DNA of 64,000 nt from Toxonevra muliebris (GCA_963691655.1 OY829329.1:56247408-56311407), one strand, 5' to 3'; shown: positions 1 through 12,480, counted from the stretch's first letter. The notes: generated from the sequence alone by a model not told the origin. Numbers and translations: made by a program.

Positions 1-617
1 ATACATGGATATTACAGATAACTGCAATGCCGACGAGTTAGCAAAACAGGGCTCGCAGTTTACAGATATATCACCTTCCTGCACCATTGGTGTCCCTCTC
101 ACGTTTATTAAATTAGCCATTAAGCAAAACTACCTTGAGGAAGCAAAAAGATCCTGGGTAGTGGAGCATACCTGTGGCATTACCAGGCTAACATGGATTT
201 ACTATGGACTATAGACAGACTAGAAAGCTACTCAACCTTAGCAGAAATTCCATCAGCATTACGATTTCGGTACTCACGGGACACTGCATAATGGGGAGAC
301 ATGATGCACGACTAGGACTGCAATTTAATGACTTCTGTCAGGGCTGCGGCTCCAAGGAAGAAAACGAAACAGTCTTCCATTTCATGTGCGAATGCCCATC
401 CCTGGCCAGGAGGAGACTAAAATTCCTGGGCTCTCCTTTCTTCACTAGTCTGTCCGAGCTATCATCCACAAATATTAAAAACATAGCCAGATTCATTATG
501 GAATCCTCATGGTTCTCCAATCCGTAAATGGTAGAGTCGCACCGTACTGTGGTATAACAACGAGCCTAAATGTGCTTAAATAGCAGAAGGGTGCCACTCC
601 GACCTAACCTAACCTGA
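1..617 (+). pseudogene. 3' end of a jockey/LOA-type non-LTR retrotransposon, frameshifted
   Basis: This is the C-terminal part of a retroelement ORF2 entering from the left edge. Residues from position 5 look like the end of an RNase H domain (NADELAKQG, then a conserved stretch ending ITRLTW). After a +1 frameshift near 205 the reading continues to 527 with LTGHCIMGRHDARLGL and a CX2CX9HX4C-like zinc knuckle (CQGCG...FHFMCECP), which is typical of RNase H-bearing non-LTR elements. The stop at 525-527 is followed by a short 3' untranslated region with the GTGGTATAAC motif, ending in an ACCTAACCTAACCT tail. The same 3' architecture recurs in the copy at 33.9 kb. The frameshift makes it inactive. 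The exact clade (jockey, LOA or I) is not settled. Confidence 0.85.
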
Positions 618-1344
618 CACTCCCCCCAAACCCCCATTATCCACCCTTTTGGCCAGTATTTGATATATGACTGTAGCGATCATCGAGTCACTCTGTAGTG
701 ATCGTAATCCCAGATAGTAGGGATAATTTAAATAACTCTGCAGCAATAATCATTTTAAGGCACTCTGCAGAAACCAGAGAGTGAGAGCAAGATAACGTTT
801 TTGGGGTAAACTATGAGTGCACAATAGTTTTAAGATTGTTATAATTTTCTGATCAAAACTGAACTATCACATATTTGAGAAATAGAAATTAACCCTTCAA
901 AATAAAAAAAAAAATTTACAATCCCTTTGTACTGCATTAATTGTTGCAAAAAAAAATAAACATTCTTCGGAGAAAATATTTTCCATCAAAAAATAGTTGA
1001 AGTTATTGAGGCCACCTAGGTCCAACTTTCTTCCAGAAATTAATCTTTGGCAGGCTAAAATCTTTCTTTTTTTTTTGCTATAATGCATTTATATCGGATT
1101 TACCGTTGAAAAAGCAACAAACAAATTTATTCTTAAAAATATTTTTTTTTTTTTTAATGTTCGTTTATACTTGGTTAATTGTGGAAAAAATAATATGTAT
1201 TCTTCGGAGAAAATGTTCTCCATTGAAAAATAGTAGGGGTTTTTTATTATTATTATTGTTGTTATTGCATATCTTCCTGATTTGCAGCAGTAGCAGATCC
1301 CCGCTTCAAACTTCTTCCTCCTACTCGAAAAAAAAATGTCGGTC
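618..1344. other. Unassigned AT-rich intergenic sequence
   Basis: No supported gene. The stretch has poly-A/T runs. A partially repeated segment containing TTCTTCGGAGAAAAT occurs at about 963 and again at 1200, each followed by a TCCAT(T/C) hairpin-like sequence, suggesting an old local duplication. Short reading frames here are poly-K/F artefacts. Confidence 0.4.
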
Positions 1345-1760
1345 AATTTCCGATTGCAGGTCTCTAGTTTCTGGTTTTTAGTTTCTAGTCCCTGGCTTTT
1401 TGTCTTTGATTTTTCTGTTGGTTTATAATATCTGGTTCCAGGTATCAAGTTCTAGTTCTCTGATTCCGTTTCCTTGGTCTAAGATTTTTGTTCTGTGGTT
1501 TCTGATCAGTGGTGTCTAGTTTCTGATCTCTGGTTAGTTTTCCTTTGGTTCTGGTTTCTTGCCTCTAGGTTCTAATTTCTAGTTTCTGGTCTCTATTTTA
1601 TCGTTTCTGGTCTGCAGTTCCTGTTTTCCGTCTTCTGGTCTCTGAATCTCTTTCTTTGGTTTCTGACCTAGAGATCAAATTTTGTTTTTTGGTTTCTAGT
1701 TTATTTTCCCTGCTATCTATTATCAGACTTTTAGTTTCCGGTTTGTGATCTTTAATTCTA
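1345..1760. repeat. Degenerate tandem repeat (TCTGGTTTCTAG-like)
   Basis: About 415 bp composed of imperfect iterations of a roughly 7-13 bp pyrimidine/G motif such as TTTCTGGTTTCTAG and GGTCTCTG. Units differ in length and sequence, so this is cryptically simple sequence rather than a clean satellite. The 67-aa minus-strand frame across it is a by-product of the repeat. Confidence 0.75.
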
Positions 1761-2049
1761 TCACTTCCAAAGGCACTAAGTCCTTTTGTAAATAACTCCA
1801 ATGAAAAACGAAATAAATCCTAAAAATGATAATGAAATGAACACCAAAAAAATTAATTAGTGCCAAAATTAAACCCCTTAAAAAACAGAAGACCTTCCAA
1901 ATTAAAGTATGTTTTTTGAGTGTTTTTCGTAAAATTAAAAAAGTTCAACGGTTTTTAATAAAATCTCATTGTGGCACATGCCAGAAACCTCTATACCCAA
2001 AATTATACCATATATAGAGATAATTTTATAATAATTTTATAATAATTTC

Positions 2050-2694
2050 CTAGGTTGCAATTTTTGGTGGCACATTCTCCTTAAATCGTTTTTGAACATT
2101 ACCGGGTGGACTGTAATTAGCAACGACCCAAGTTGATTCGCCTCTGAAAAGAACAAAAACACTATAAATTGTATTTTAGTCAAAGAAAAAACTAATTGAC
2201 ACCACTTCTTAGCAATTCCAACTCCCACTTCTTTAGTGTCTTTCCAAATGAGCTGTGTAAAATGGCCCACTTCTGGACTAAATTCAGATTTGGCAAAATC
2301 ATATTTTTCAATTTCACTGTACCACATTTTGACAGGCTGCTCGCTGGAAACTACTAAACCGCTACCAAAATAAACGTTTTCACCATACTTGGTATTCTTT
2401 GGATTGTGTTCCATAGCATCACGTCTAGCGAGATTCTCGATATAGGGATAAAGATGATGGTTTTTGTAGATATTTATATTTAAATAGTTAAATTTCAATT
2501 TAAGTTACTTGTGCCCAATCCATAGCTTGTTTGGTTAACGTCTTATTCAGCTTTAATGGTGGACAGCCATGCATAGCGCGATATTTATTATGAGCGATCA
2601 AGCATTTTTGCTCATATACATCTGGGGAATCATTGTTTGGTTTCGGTGGAGGCGCTCCAGGTCGTACGAGCCTATAAGTCGTTTTGCTTTGCAT
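2050..2694 (-). CDS. CAP/SCP-domain protein, GLIPR2-like (copy A)
   Basis: Exons on the minus strand are 2694-2509, 2435-2206 and 2143-2050, with introns of 73 and 62 bp. Boundaries are GT..AG and the spliced frame is open for 169 aa. An in-frame TAA sits three codons upstream of the ATG. The domain begins at HNKYRAMHGCPPL (about residues 35-47) and continues with YGENVYFGSG. It has the CAP signature GHFTQLIWKDT and ends GESTWVVANYSPPGN, the cytosolic GLIPR2 form of the last block. No signal peptide or transmembrane segment is visible, so it is likely intracellular and possibly membrane-peripheral, as known for Golgi-associated PR-1 relatives. It lies 299 bp downstream of copy B in the same direction. 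Introns fall at the same two positions as in copy B, which points to tandem duplication. Splice sites are my reading and not transcript-confirmed. Confidence 0.9.
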
Positions 2695-2993
2695 TTGGCT
2701 CGTTTACTTGGTACTGGTTGATTTGGAGGGTGAAATCTTAACTTGCTAATTTACTTTACATATTGTGTTTTTTTGTAATATTGGTACACAAAATTTAGAA
2801 CTTCAATAATTTTTTTTTTACTTTTTTTTTAATTTTTTGTTTTTTTTTTTTTTTTTTTTGGTTTTATTTTATTTACATAAATATTTTATTTGATACATAA
2901 ATTGACTTTTAATTGAGATTATGACTAAGTTGTTTATTTTTTTTGGTTGTTCTATATATTGTTTCAGGTAGTAAGCCTCCAGACCTTCGTCAC

Positions 2994-3576
2994 TCATCCC
3001 TTACGTTGCAGCACATTCTCATTGAATTGGCCCCCATAATTACCAGGTGGATCATAATTAGCAACCACAAAGGTACTGTTGCCACTAGAAAAAAAAAGAA
3101 AATATTATGTTTTAAGTACATATTTTTCAGTTTTGTAATAATTTTGAGTTCATTTACTTCTTTGCTATGCCCACGCCTAGGCGCTTTGAACTTTTCCATA
3201 CTACTTGCGTAAAATGTCCGGTATTGGAACCAAAAACTGGTCTACCGTAATTATAGTTTTTATATTCATCATACCAAGCCTGCACTACCTGACGGCCATC
3301 AACTGCGCTGTTTGTTGTCATGAAGATATTTTCTCCATAGCTGCTATTTGAACGATGTTGCATCATTTTTTTTGCTGCCAAATTCTGTTAATGTAATTTA
3401 AGCAAATTTTATTTTGTAACTAGTTATGTTTATAGTATTTTTCAGCCAACCTGTGCCCATTCATTTGCAAAATTGCATATATCTCTACTTAATTCCAATG
3501 GTGGAACTCCATGTAAGGCACGATATTTATTATGTGCATCAAGGCATTCTCGTTCAAAAGCATTATATGAAGCCAT
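2994..3576 (-). CDS. CAP/SCP-domain protein, GLIPR2-like (copy B)
   Basis: Minus-strand exons are 3576-3451, 3384-3158 and 3084-2994, with introns of 66 and 73 bp bounded by GT..AG. The joined frame is 147 aa. An in-frame TAG lies just upstream of the ATG, although that TAG sits in a plausible acceptor (TTTTATAG), so an extra 5' exon is possible. Visible signatures are HNKYRALHGVPPLEL near the N-terminus, SSYGENIF, the CAP motif GHFTQVVWKSS, and STFVVANYDPPGN near the end. There is no signal peptide, so it is probably cytosolic like GLIPR2. Compared with copy A it lacks the proline-rich N-terminal extension. Function beyond CAP-fold membership cannot be inferred. Confidence 0.9.
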
Positions 3577-3880
3577 TCCTTTGAGCTATAAAACAAATTA
3601 TTCCAAAATTAATTTAACAGAGATTTTTTGTCGTCGACGTTCTGGAAGAATTCACTATGTCCATTTTATACACGTTAGTATACGTTTCAACTGAATCATC
3701 AAAAATCTAATTTATTATGTCACGCTAAGTATTAAAAAAATTAATTTGGACTTGGTAATTTCTGCTTGATCGACTGCGATATGTTCACAAATATTAATTC
3801 TATTAACATTCAGTCATCATCTTAACTATTTTAGCGAGAATGCAGATGATTAAACTGATTTTAAATATATAACTCTAGAC

Positions 3881-4521
3881 CAGTGCGGAGCAATTTTAAT
3901 TTACCTATTCACATGTAAATAGGCTCACATTCGATGCTCTACAGGTAATATTAGCTGCGTTTTATTCGCCACTTGCTTCTAGTTATGTATAACTAGCAGC
4001 GATAATTGTATGGAAAAACAACAACAAAGCGGCAGAGATAATACGTATAATTATAGCTGTTATGTATACTTAACAAGTTGTTTAACTACATTAAATTCTA
4101 TTGTGAACTGCTAATAGCAAAGAAAGATGCATAACAGTTTGGCAAAAAAGAGAAAAGGAAAATATTTGAAAATAACTGAAAATAAGTTAAATATTCTTAA
4201 AAAACTAAAAATAATGCCCGCGATTGACCGCACTGACGGGATTCCATTAAAAGCAGCAGCTCTAGTTGCTGAGCAGTTTCATTGTGAATAACATTATAAC
4301 GAAAAAGAGAATTAACAACTTGGTCATTTTATTCGCACATTTAAACTGACTGGCGAATAAAACACAGCCATTATTGTCTTGCTCTTACAAAACTAGTTAT
4401 AATTACACATCCCATAAGAAATGTAAGAAAGCATTTCATTTACAGTGTAAATAACAGCAGAGCGCTGTTGCTCTGCTGTTATTTATGCATGCATGTTTTT
4501 GTATTGGTTTGCCCGACACTG
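3881..4521. mobile_element. hAT-like non-autonomous element, 641 bp
   Basis: Ends are CAGTGCGGAGCAA and, on the other strand, CAGTGTCGGGCAA. They are flanked by the 8-bp duplication CTCTAGAC (3873-3880) and CTCTAGAG (4522-4529), 7 of 8 matching. Inside are a GCAGAGCGCTGTTGCTCTGC hairpin near 4460 and copies of TTTATTCGCCA in both orientations. No transposase frame is seen. The superfamily rests on TSD length and the CAGTG end. Confidence 0.75.
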
Positions 4522-4741
4522 CTCTAGAGATATTTCCGCGAATTGATAGTTAGATGCAATAGTTTCAACATCATTGGTGAGAATACTGGCCAGCAAGAAA
4601 CTATAACTAATGAAGCGATAGAAAAATTCTGTTAAAATATCAGATGGTAAAGACTAGTGCCCTCGACAAGGAGGGTTTTAGTTTTTCGCCCCTCTAAAAT
4701 TTTTTGATTTTTTTTTTTTTGATTCATGACCATTAATTAAA

Positions 4742-5668
4742 ATGAATGAGATTTTCATCGATCAAGAGGGACTTTTGACCCTAATATTCTACATTTTTTA
4801 TGTCCATCATATGGAATCCGCGATATGGAATTTTAAATCTTGCTTTGACCATGTCAATAGCTTAAGAGTAGCTGTGAAGCAATCGATAGAATGGCGTACC
4901 CCACTTTACTTTGTATTCATCGACTTTGAAAAAGCATTTGAATCAATTGATAATAGCGCTATGTGGAACACGTTAACCTGCAAAGGAGTACCGCAAAAAA
5001 TTATATCTCTTATGCGGAGCCTTTACAACAATGCAAGCTGCCGCATACTCCACGAAAATTTGTTGAGCAATAAGGATAATCATCAACAATGGTGTATGTC
5101 AAGGCTGCGTAATGTCACCTCTTCTCTTGATTTTGGCCTTCACAAATGTGGCATCACATGGGGCCTACAAGGGCGTCTGGAAGACTTGGACTACGCAGAC
5201 GACATATGCCTACTCTCGCATACACACAGAGACATGGCCGCGAAGTTACAGATAGTCAGCGAATCAACAGTTAAAGCTGGACTAAAAATCAGCATCGGCA
5301 TGACCAAGGCAATGCGTGTCAACGCCTGCAACAACCAACTGGCCGGACACCATAACAAACTCCCGTCTGTGGCTGGCAACTCGGCAGACTGCAATCAGCA
5401 TTGAAATCCGGAGACGGAAGTGGAAATGGATAGGCCACACGCTACGTAAGCCGCATGACGACATCGCAAGATCCGCCATTGATTGGAATCCTCAGGGAAG
5501 CCGCAGAAGGGGAAGGCCAGCGCACACGTGGAGGCGTCAAGTCGAACGTGAATAAAATGCATTGGGTCGCTCTTGGAACGAGGTGAAGGCGTTGGCACTA
5601 AACAGATCCGAATGGAATTTATTTGCGGAGGCCCTATGCTCCTTATGGGAACGATGGGAACATAGATA
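4742..5668 (+). pseudogene. Non-LTR reverse transcriptase fragment (endonuclease-RT type without RNase H)
   Basis: Reads as the RT domain of a LINE. FVFIDFEKAFESID carries the first catalytic Asp. Then GVCQGCVMSPLLL is in a different frame from the flanks, followed by LDYADDICLLS, which holds the YADD active-site box. After another shift it reads RRRKWKWIGHTLRKP ... GRPAHTWRRQV, then SWNEVKALALNRSEWN ... ALCSLWERW before the stop near 5665. This C-terminal layout is characteristic of the widespread endonuclease-RT elements that lack RNase H. At least two frameshifts and a stop at about 5552 make it dead. The 5' part, including the endonuclease, is absent. Clade (RTE-like or related) is uncertain. 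Confidence 0.85.
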
Positions 5669-5788
5669 AATATATATAATTGTATTTTTGACGTTTGATC
5701 ATTTTTCTGTAGTTTCAAACCATGTGCACAAAAGATCTTCATGTTGCAGTGCCCATGCTGCTCTCTCTCCCTCATTCTCTCTACACGC

Positions 5789-6506
5789 CAGGGATGTCAA
5801 CTCATTTTTTCTTTCTCCCCGATAACCCTCGAGAAATTCCCCGATTTTCGATCGAATTCCCCGCGCTACACGCACTTTCCATATAAACATTTTACAAAAT
5901 GAAAATGACCTCAGTGAGTGTTGTTTTAAGGCGACCCTGAACTTTCTCCTCGATTCAAAACTTAACAAATTTTTCTGACTCCGGAATTCTTAACATATAA
6001 GCTTCAGCCCACTTTTGGACATAGAAGGGAAGATATGGGATTTCTTTTAACTCAAATAAAAAATGGCAAAATCTTTGTTTTGAGAAAAAACGGATTCAAA
6101 GTTTTGACTATCAGTTTTTAACATATAGAATAAACTTCATCTTCTTTATGATGGCTGACCGTAATTTGTAAGTTTACAGATTAGTCAGCAATGATTAAGA
6201 GTTAATCAAGAGGTGCTGGACGAAGGCATAGCTAAGCCTTTCCGAACGACCGAAAGGGAAGTCAAAGAGCCGCGCGACTGTTTTGGCCTGACTGACACAC
6301 TTTTTTAAAAATTTATTTCTCCAAACCAATAAATTGCAGGGCCTGTTTAAGAAAATATGAAGATTTTAAGACCCAAAATATGAAATATTTCATCCTAAAA
6401 GCTGAACGACTTCAAATTCCATGCAAAAAACAGCTCATTCCCCGATTCCTCGCACCAAGTAAAATTCCCCACAAATCGGGGAATTCCCCGCAAGTTGGCA
6501 TCGCTG
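5789..6506 (+). mobile_element. hAT-like element, family CAGGGATGCCAACT, copy 1
   Basis: It starts CAGGGATGTCAACT and its other end, read on the minus strand, is CAGCGATGCCAACT. Flanks are the 8-bp duplication CTACACGC (5781-5788) and CTACACAC (6507-6514). The ends are rich in GGGGAATTCCCC-like blocks. An internal GC-richer block at about 6205-6290 (TGCTGGACGAAGGCATAGCT onward) is shared with the copies at 39.5 and 41.5 kb. No long ORF, so non-autonomous. Confidence 0.85.
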
Positions 6507-6514
6507 CTACACAC

Positions 6515-7301
6515 ACATATCGCTGCCTTAATTTGCTAAGGCCCTAACACACATTTTTCAAATTTTACAGGAGAAGCAAAAAGCATATGGGTATTTGGAG
6601 TATTGCTTCGAGAATTTTAAATTTAAACTAAAGATCGTAAGTTTTCGATGCTGGTCTCTAAAACTTTTGGCACAAACGAAAGTGTGCCGCTTTATCATAA
6701 TCCATCAATAAGTCAATATTGCATAATTTGGTGTTGGGGTCTTAGCTAATTAAAGCAGCGATATATACCAATATTTTCTCAATACATGCACTGAGTATTT
6801 GACTAGTTACATCAGATTTTATCACACTGTACCATATTTATTCATATTGGCGGTTTAAAAACTTCAGCATGATTCTTAATAAAGTTGAGTAAACTATTTT
6901 CTAACAGCATGTATTTCAAATATACACAATTATATGAATCTGCACCCATATACCAATATTATTTACTAAAAACAAAACCCCTGCCTGCATGCACATGCAT
7001 GTAAAACTTCAAAACTAATATCAAAAACAATAAGAAATTTCAAACTTGCAGCTATTCCATAAACTAAATTAATGTTAGTAAAGCTTTACATGGGTATTTT
7101 TTGAATGTCTTCAATTTTAAAAAGTAAAAATTAAAATTAAAAATCTGTTTCAACCAAAAACACTAAAATGTGTGTACAAGTAGATACCAAAAATTTCATT
7201 TGTTGCAATTAAAACCACAAAACTAATTCCCAAAATGGTAATAAATACTTTGAGCTGAAAATACAAACACTAAAACAAATTGTGTTGGTATAGAGAGTGT
7301 T

Positions 7302-7336
<35 letters not shown>

Positions 7337-8627
7337 AAAAGAAAATTTCAGATAGCTAGCGTGTGGATATAGAAGAGAACAGCTATTAATATTGTTTATT
7401 TGGTAATAAAACGCTGTGCTTCATGATGATCATAATGACGGCGGGGACGATGATGATGATGTTGATGAAGATGGAAAAAAATTTCGACCACGTAGCAGTT
7501 TGTAACAAAATAAGGCAAATGTAGACACTACTCAGTAGCTAACTATAGACGGTTACAAAAAGCTCATTTGCATTTTAATTGACGTTGAAAATTTTGTTGG
7601 GGAAATTTTGGTTTTTGGAAAACAAATAATAATGGCATGTTCTTTTTTTTTTTTTTTTTTGGTTTTAGGTTTATAGATACTTAAATAATATCAAGATTTA
7701 TATGCCAAACAGGAAACTGGTTTATTTTTTGGAGTATTATTTTATCACAGGTTTTTGAGTATTTTTAAAACGAAGTTTTGGTGAATTTTTCAAATTAATA
7801 AAGTTTAAAGTGGAAATCTAAGTGCTACATAGTTAAAATTTTGTTATAGAAAAATTATATGAACATATACACATACTCAGAGAGAAGTTTCCTCTCTAAT
7901 TCTTTATGACTTGTTTGCAATAAGTTAAAGGGAGAATATACCCCAGTATTTAGCGTATTTAGAAGTTTTTGTATTTATTTAAGTCAAAATCCTGAATAAA
8001 TATAATACAAATAAGGATTCATCACTCCTCAAGTGAAAATAGTACAGAAAGATAACACATTTGCTGGAAGCAATGATCTAGATCATATCGCTTATTGATA
8101 AAGCAGTGTAATTTAAACTGTTGTTGTTTTGACTACATGTGTTCATTAAGTCTGCTTATATATAACTTCAAATAACGAATTAAACATGAACTTAAGTCAT
8201 GACTTTGAAAATTAACGTCTAGATTTAATTTTCATAGTCTCCTAAAAACTAATTTAAATTTTTTCAAAATTTATTTTTGATCATGAAACATTCAAAATGT
8301 ATGATGAAACTTATTCCTTTGTTCCGTTAGTGATCCCTAGGACTCTCAATCCTTCAAGGATTACTTTCTAATATATTGTACAAAAAAATGTTCATATTTT
8401 ACTACTTCTCATTTCAAACCTATCGGGAATTTTAAAAAATAAAAAATGTTTTTATAAATCAAGCATGTTTTTTTACAGGGAGTACAGTTTTTTTTATTTG
8501 ATTTTGAAAAACAGTCCAAATTACATTTGTGTGAATTTACGAAGTGAAGGTACTAAGTTTAAAATTTTGAGCAAGTATATAAACTTTTTTTTATTTATAA
8601 TAGTTTAAAACGCAAGTTAAAACTCCA
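6515..8627. other. Unassigned AT-rich stretch with a (GT)n microsatellite
   Basis: No supported gene or element. It contains a (GT)n tract at about 7303-7333, a GATGAT-rich tract near 7449-7470, and a poly-T run near 7645. I see no conserved coding signal on either strand. Confidence 0.5.
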
Positions 8628-9676
8628 TCTTTATATATATAATCGTAGAGTTTTGTGTGTATGTCATCGTATAACTTCTGAACGATTGGACCGATTGAAG
8701 TCATATTTCCAAAATATATTTTCTTAGGGAGGAGGATGGTTCATAGCTATTCATAATGGCTTTTAGTAATGTGGGCGTGGCACCTCTCATACAATCCTAA
8801 TAGTTTTATATATATATATATATTTCAAGAACCATTTATAGCACACTACAGAAATTTGGTACAATAACGAGAATTGACAATGCCATGGTACAACAAAAAT
8901 ATGAGTGGGTTGAAAAAGGGGGTGTGGCACCTTCCATATAACCTGAATTTCCATTGTGAGATACATATCAAAGGAGCCATTTATGGTACGGTACTAAAAT
9001 TTAGATTCTTTCAGTTTGTTGAATTAGTGGGACCATGCTCCTTTGTCATTTTCTACTACTATTTCAACTACTAATTCTACTACTTTTAAACTCCTTTTTT
9101 TCTGCAAATTTTTGTTATTTTCTACTACTTTTTCAACCAATACTTTATACTACTTTTTTAGTACTTTGTTTCAACTACTTTTTTAATACATTTTTTAATA
9201 CTTTCTACTTTTGTTCACTACTATTTTTTACTACTTTTTTACAGTTTTTTCTACTACTATTTTTAACTATTATTTCTATTACTCTTTCTACTCTATTTTT
9301 ACTATTTTTGTACTACTACGTTTAACTATTTCTCTACTACTTTTTCTGCTTCCTTTTTACTACTTCTTTACATCAATTTGTAATTTTATTTTCTATTCTT
9401 TTTCCTACTACTTTTTCTACTACTATTTCTACTACTATTTTCTTCTAATATTTTACAGGTATTTTCTACTACTTTTTCCATTCCTTTTTCTACTATTATT
9501 TCTACTACTTTATGAAATATCTTAAGACCCAGCCTAGCTATCTTAAAATCTGATAGGTCGTGCTGTAACAAATTCTATATTTACACCAAGAAACTTCATT
9601 CTTCTTCATTGAAATATACTACAATTTTCTCGCTTTTTCGTAGAAAGGGCAGAGCAACGTCTGTCGGGTCAGCTAG
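8628..9676 (+). mobile_element. Probable non-autonomous Helitron
   Basis: The left part reads TCTTTATATATATAATCG, then GTGTGTATGTCATCGTATAA and GAACGATTGGACCGATTGA, a leader layout typical of insect Helitrons. The right end is GCAACGTCTGTCGGGTCAGC followed by TAG. The boundaries fit Helitron rules: 5' TC after A (8627/8628), 3' CTAG before T (9676/9677), and no target duplication. Positions 9043-9520 are a degenerate TTCTACTACTTTTT repeat, so the Phe/Tyr-rich reading frames there are not genes. No Rep/helicase sequence is present. Confidence 0.65.
9043..9520. repeat. Degenerate (TTCTACTACTTTTT)n tract inside the Helitron
   Basis: Dozens of imperfect copies of a CTACTACTTTTT-type unit with variable T runs. 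They are the likely source of the apparent 96- and 104-aa frames. Confidence 0.8.
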
Positions 9677-9679
9677 TTT

Positions 9680-12480
9680 CATAATACAAAATTAATAACT
9701 TAAAAAAAAAAGTTGTTAAAAAAAATTGTTTTACATGCTTAAAAAAATATACTATAATGTACAATAGATAATTTGGTTACTATTGTGTATACAAGACATG
9801 AAAGGTTGATGATTTTTGAGTTATTTTCTGCGGGTGTTAAAAAAATTGTGATAGTGTTGATTTGTTTTTTGTTCAACAAACGAAAAAATAACAAGTTTCT
9901 GAAAGTGAATGTTGATAGAACTCGAGAAAAAAAATTATACGGGTCTCGGCGTTTTAAAAGTATACGTCAAATTTTTTTTTTCGTAGGCCCAAAGTTTGCC
10001 CATTTCTAACAGATTAAGTATAATAAACCATAAGATTACTTGTTAGTTTTGCACCATAGATTGTTTGTATGTTCAGCAATTTATAGTCGAAGTTTCCGTA
10101 AAATATTTTCTTCCAACATGTTAACCCTTTGGCACCCACCATTATGGGTCTTTTTTGCCTTTTTCGAAAACGTTTTTTTTTACCCATTACGAGGGTTGAT
10201 AGAGGGTTAATATTATCAACAAATATGTTGCCCATGATATTTTACTATAGGTCATTGAACAACAAAATTCTGTATACTTGACTTTAGTAAAAATAAACCC
10301 AAATTCCAAAAATGTTTCAAATTTTCATTTTTTATACTTAGTGAACAAGTGTGTTTTTAAAAGTATTTTCTAAACTAAAAGTTTATTTTGCATTGCAAAA
10401 TAAACCTTAGTTGCTTTTTCCACAAAAAATTTTTTTCTCGAATTTTTACTCCTTTCATGCATTTTGGTCATTATAATGTACAAAATTCCAAAAGCTCGAC
10501 AGCCTTTCCAAAAAACTTCTTTCATAATTTTTTTGGTTTTTATTCTTCTTAACAAAGTCCGAATCTACGAATATAAAACAAGAACAAATTTTTTTTACCC
10601 CCAATAAAAAAGTTGAGAATAAAGGGTTAAATAAACAAGCAACATCTACTAAATATAACTCTGATGAAGCAAATGATAAAGCTAATGAATTAGCTAGAAT
10701 TGAAGCAGCTTAAGGTCTCAAAAATTAATTTGTTTCGTTGAAGATACGCATAGGAGTGAAAAACACTTAACTCTCTTAAAGTGAGAGCATACAAACTTCA
10801 TATAAAAAAGAAACAAAAGGGGAGTGCGGCACTCGATCAGCAGATTAATTTTAATTTACGACATATCACGATTTTAGTAGTACAATTTATCAAACGCTTT
10901 TTTTTTTTGTTTATATTCACTTATTTTAATGCACTTAAATTTAAAATATTTTATTTTCAATATAATTCCACTTTTTAATTCTTTCAAACTAAACTAACAG
11001 CAATTATAAGTATTCAAGAGGAATAGTAAACAGAAAACAAAACAAAAATTTAAAAATTCCATGAAAAAAAAGAAGGAAAGTCTTCATTTTCTGGCGCAAA
11101 AAAAGTTCGTACTTTGGCTTCTTTAAAAATGAATTTTTACTTTTATAACTTTTTTTTTAATTTAACTTTAAGTGGTGCACTTAAAAGTACCTACATTTTG
11201 TTTACTAATATTATTTTAATATACAGAAAAGTACCTAAAACTTTTTATATTTTTAATGGTAAACGCTAAAGCAACATAGTAAAAATTAAAAAATATTTTT
11301 TTTTTCGCATACTTTTAGGTGCATACATTTTTAAAATCATCATAATCTGTTGCTTTTTTAATATTAATAGTAAACCACATAGCGAAATTTATGTCATTTC
11401 CACTTTCAAATATGAAAAGCTAAATTATTTTCAAGCATTCCACAAAAACCAGAAAGATTTGATAAATTAATGTAGAAAGAAGAAAAATGTTTATAAGGAA
11501 ATTTATGCAACTGAATTTGAATATTGTATACTTTATGCAAAGTGACACACCTCATGCATATTCAAAACAAAATAAACAAAAAAAAACAGTATAAAACAGA
11601 GACTTCGCAAATAACATAAATGTAAATAATAAACCAAAAGATAAAAAAGCAATGCAAATAAGTTACAGCGCCTAAAATTATACTATACAAAATTTAAGCC
11701 ACATATAAGCAGTAAACCAAGAAACAATTTAAAAAAAGGCACTAAAAAGTATAATCTTCTTTTTTTTTTTTTTTTTTTTTTTTTGTTGGACAAATGATTT
11801 ATGCACACACATATATTTTATATAGCTGTCTCTTACTGACATTTCATTGTTATCTCTTTATCACCCTCTCTCTCTCTCTCACTCTCTGTAACTATAAAGT
11901 CACAAATTTGCATCGAATGCAAAATGCAAATGTTTGCAATTGTACATAAGTGTTCGTTCTGAATAAGTTTGCATAGAAAATTGAACAAAAATTTCGTTTA
12001 AGAAATGGATGAATAAAAAAAAAGGAATAACATTTGACAGGTTTAAAGGCAGCTAGTTCTTTAGTTTAGAATACGATTTTGTAAGTACAAATACGAGGAC
12101 GAATATAATGCTTAAAATTACTTCTACAATTTTTTTATATTTTCTTTCCCTTTATTTTTGTTCTTTATTTTTTATTTTTTTGATACATATTGACATTGAC
12201 AAATGATAAATTTATTAAGCCAACAGTTGCAATTTTGCAATTGTGTGAAAATTGAATTTCAGTTTAGGGCGTGCGAGATAGACAGAGAGAGAGAAAAAAA
12301 AATTGTTCGATATATTTTTGAAATTTTTGTATGCATCTATAGCAAAATAGTATTGAAGATTTAATACAGGAATCTATATATGCTCGTTAAATGAGAAATA
12401 ATAAAGAAAAAGTTAAAAATAAAAAGACTTTGGTACTTTAGATAAAAATTTATTTCACATACATGTTGTTCAGAACTTCA
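9680..12480. other. Mostly unassigned AT-rich intergenic sequence
   Basis: No supported gene. At 10660-10712 a short frame reads DEANDKANELARIEAA, resembling the end of an RNase H domain in a retroelement, but it is too short to be sure. TTAACCC at 10121 and AGGGTTAA at 10207 and 10624 could be ends of TTAA-targeting elements but their inverted repeats are too short to accept. Poly-T lies at about 11759-11784 and (CT)n near 11867-11890. Confidence 0.4.

Noticed and set aside
600..617. ACCTAACCTAACCT resembling an insect (TTAGG)n telomere repeat
   Set aside because: It is only two to three units directly after a retroelement 3' UTR. A similar tail ends the related copy at 34.7 kb, so it is an element tail.
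2943..3694. Plus-strand frames at 2943-3212 and 3473-3694
   Set aside because: They are antisense to the exons and introns of CAP copy B, which has conserved motifs and splice sites on the minus strand.
9035..9525. Overlapping 96- and 104-aa frames rich in Phe, Tyr and Leu
   Set aside because: They are translations of the degenerate CTACTACTTTTT repeat, not genes.
10121..10630. Possible TTAA-bounded element (TTAACCCTTTGGC ... AAAGGGTTAA)
   Set aside because: Inverted similarity is only CCCTTT, and an alternative TTAA at 10207 gives a different boundary; not enough to delimit.
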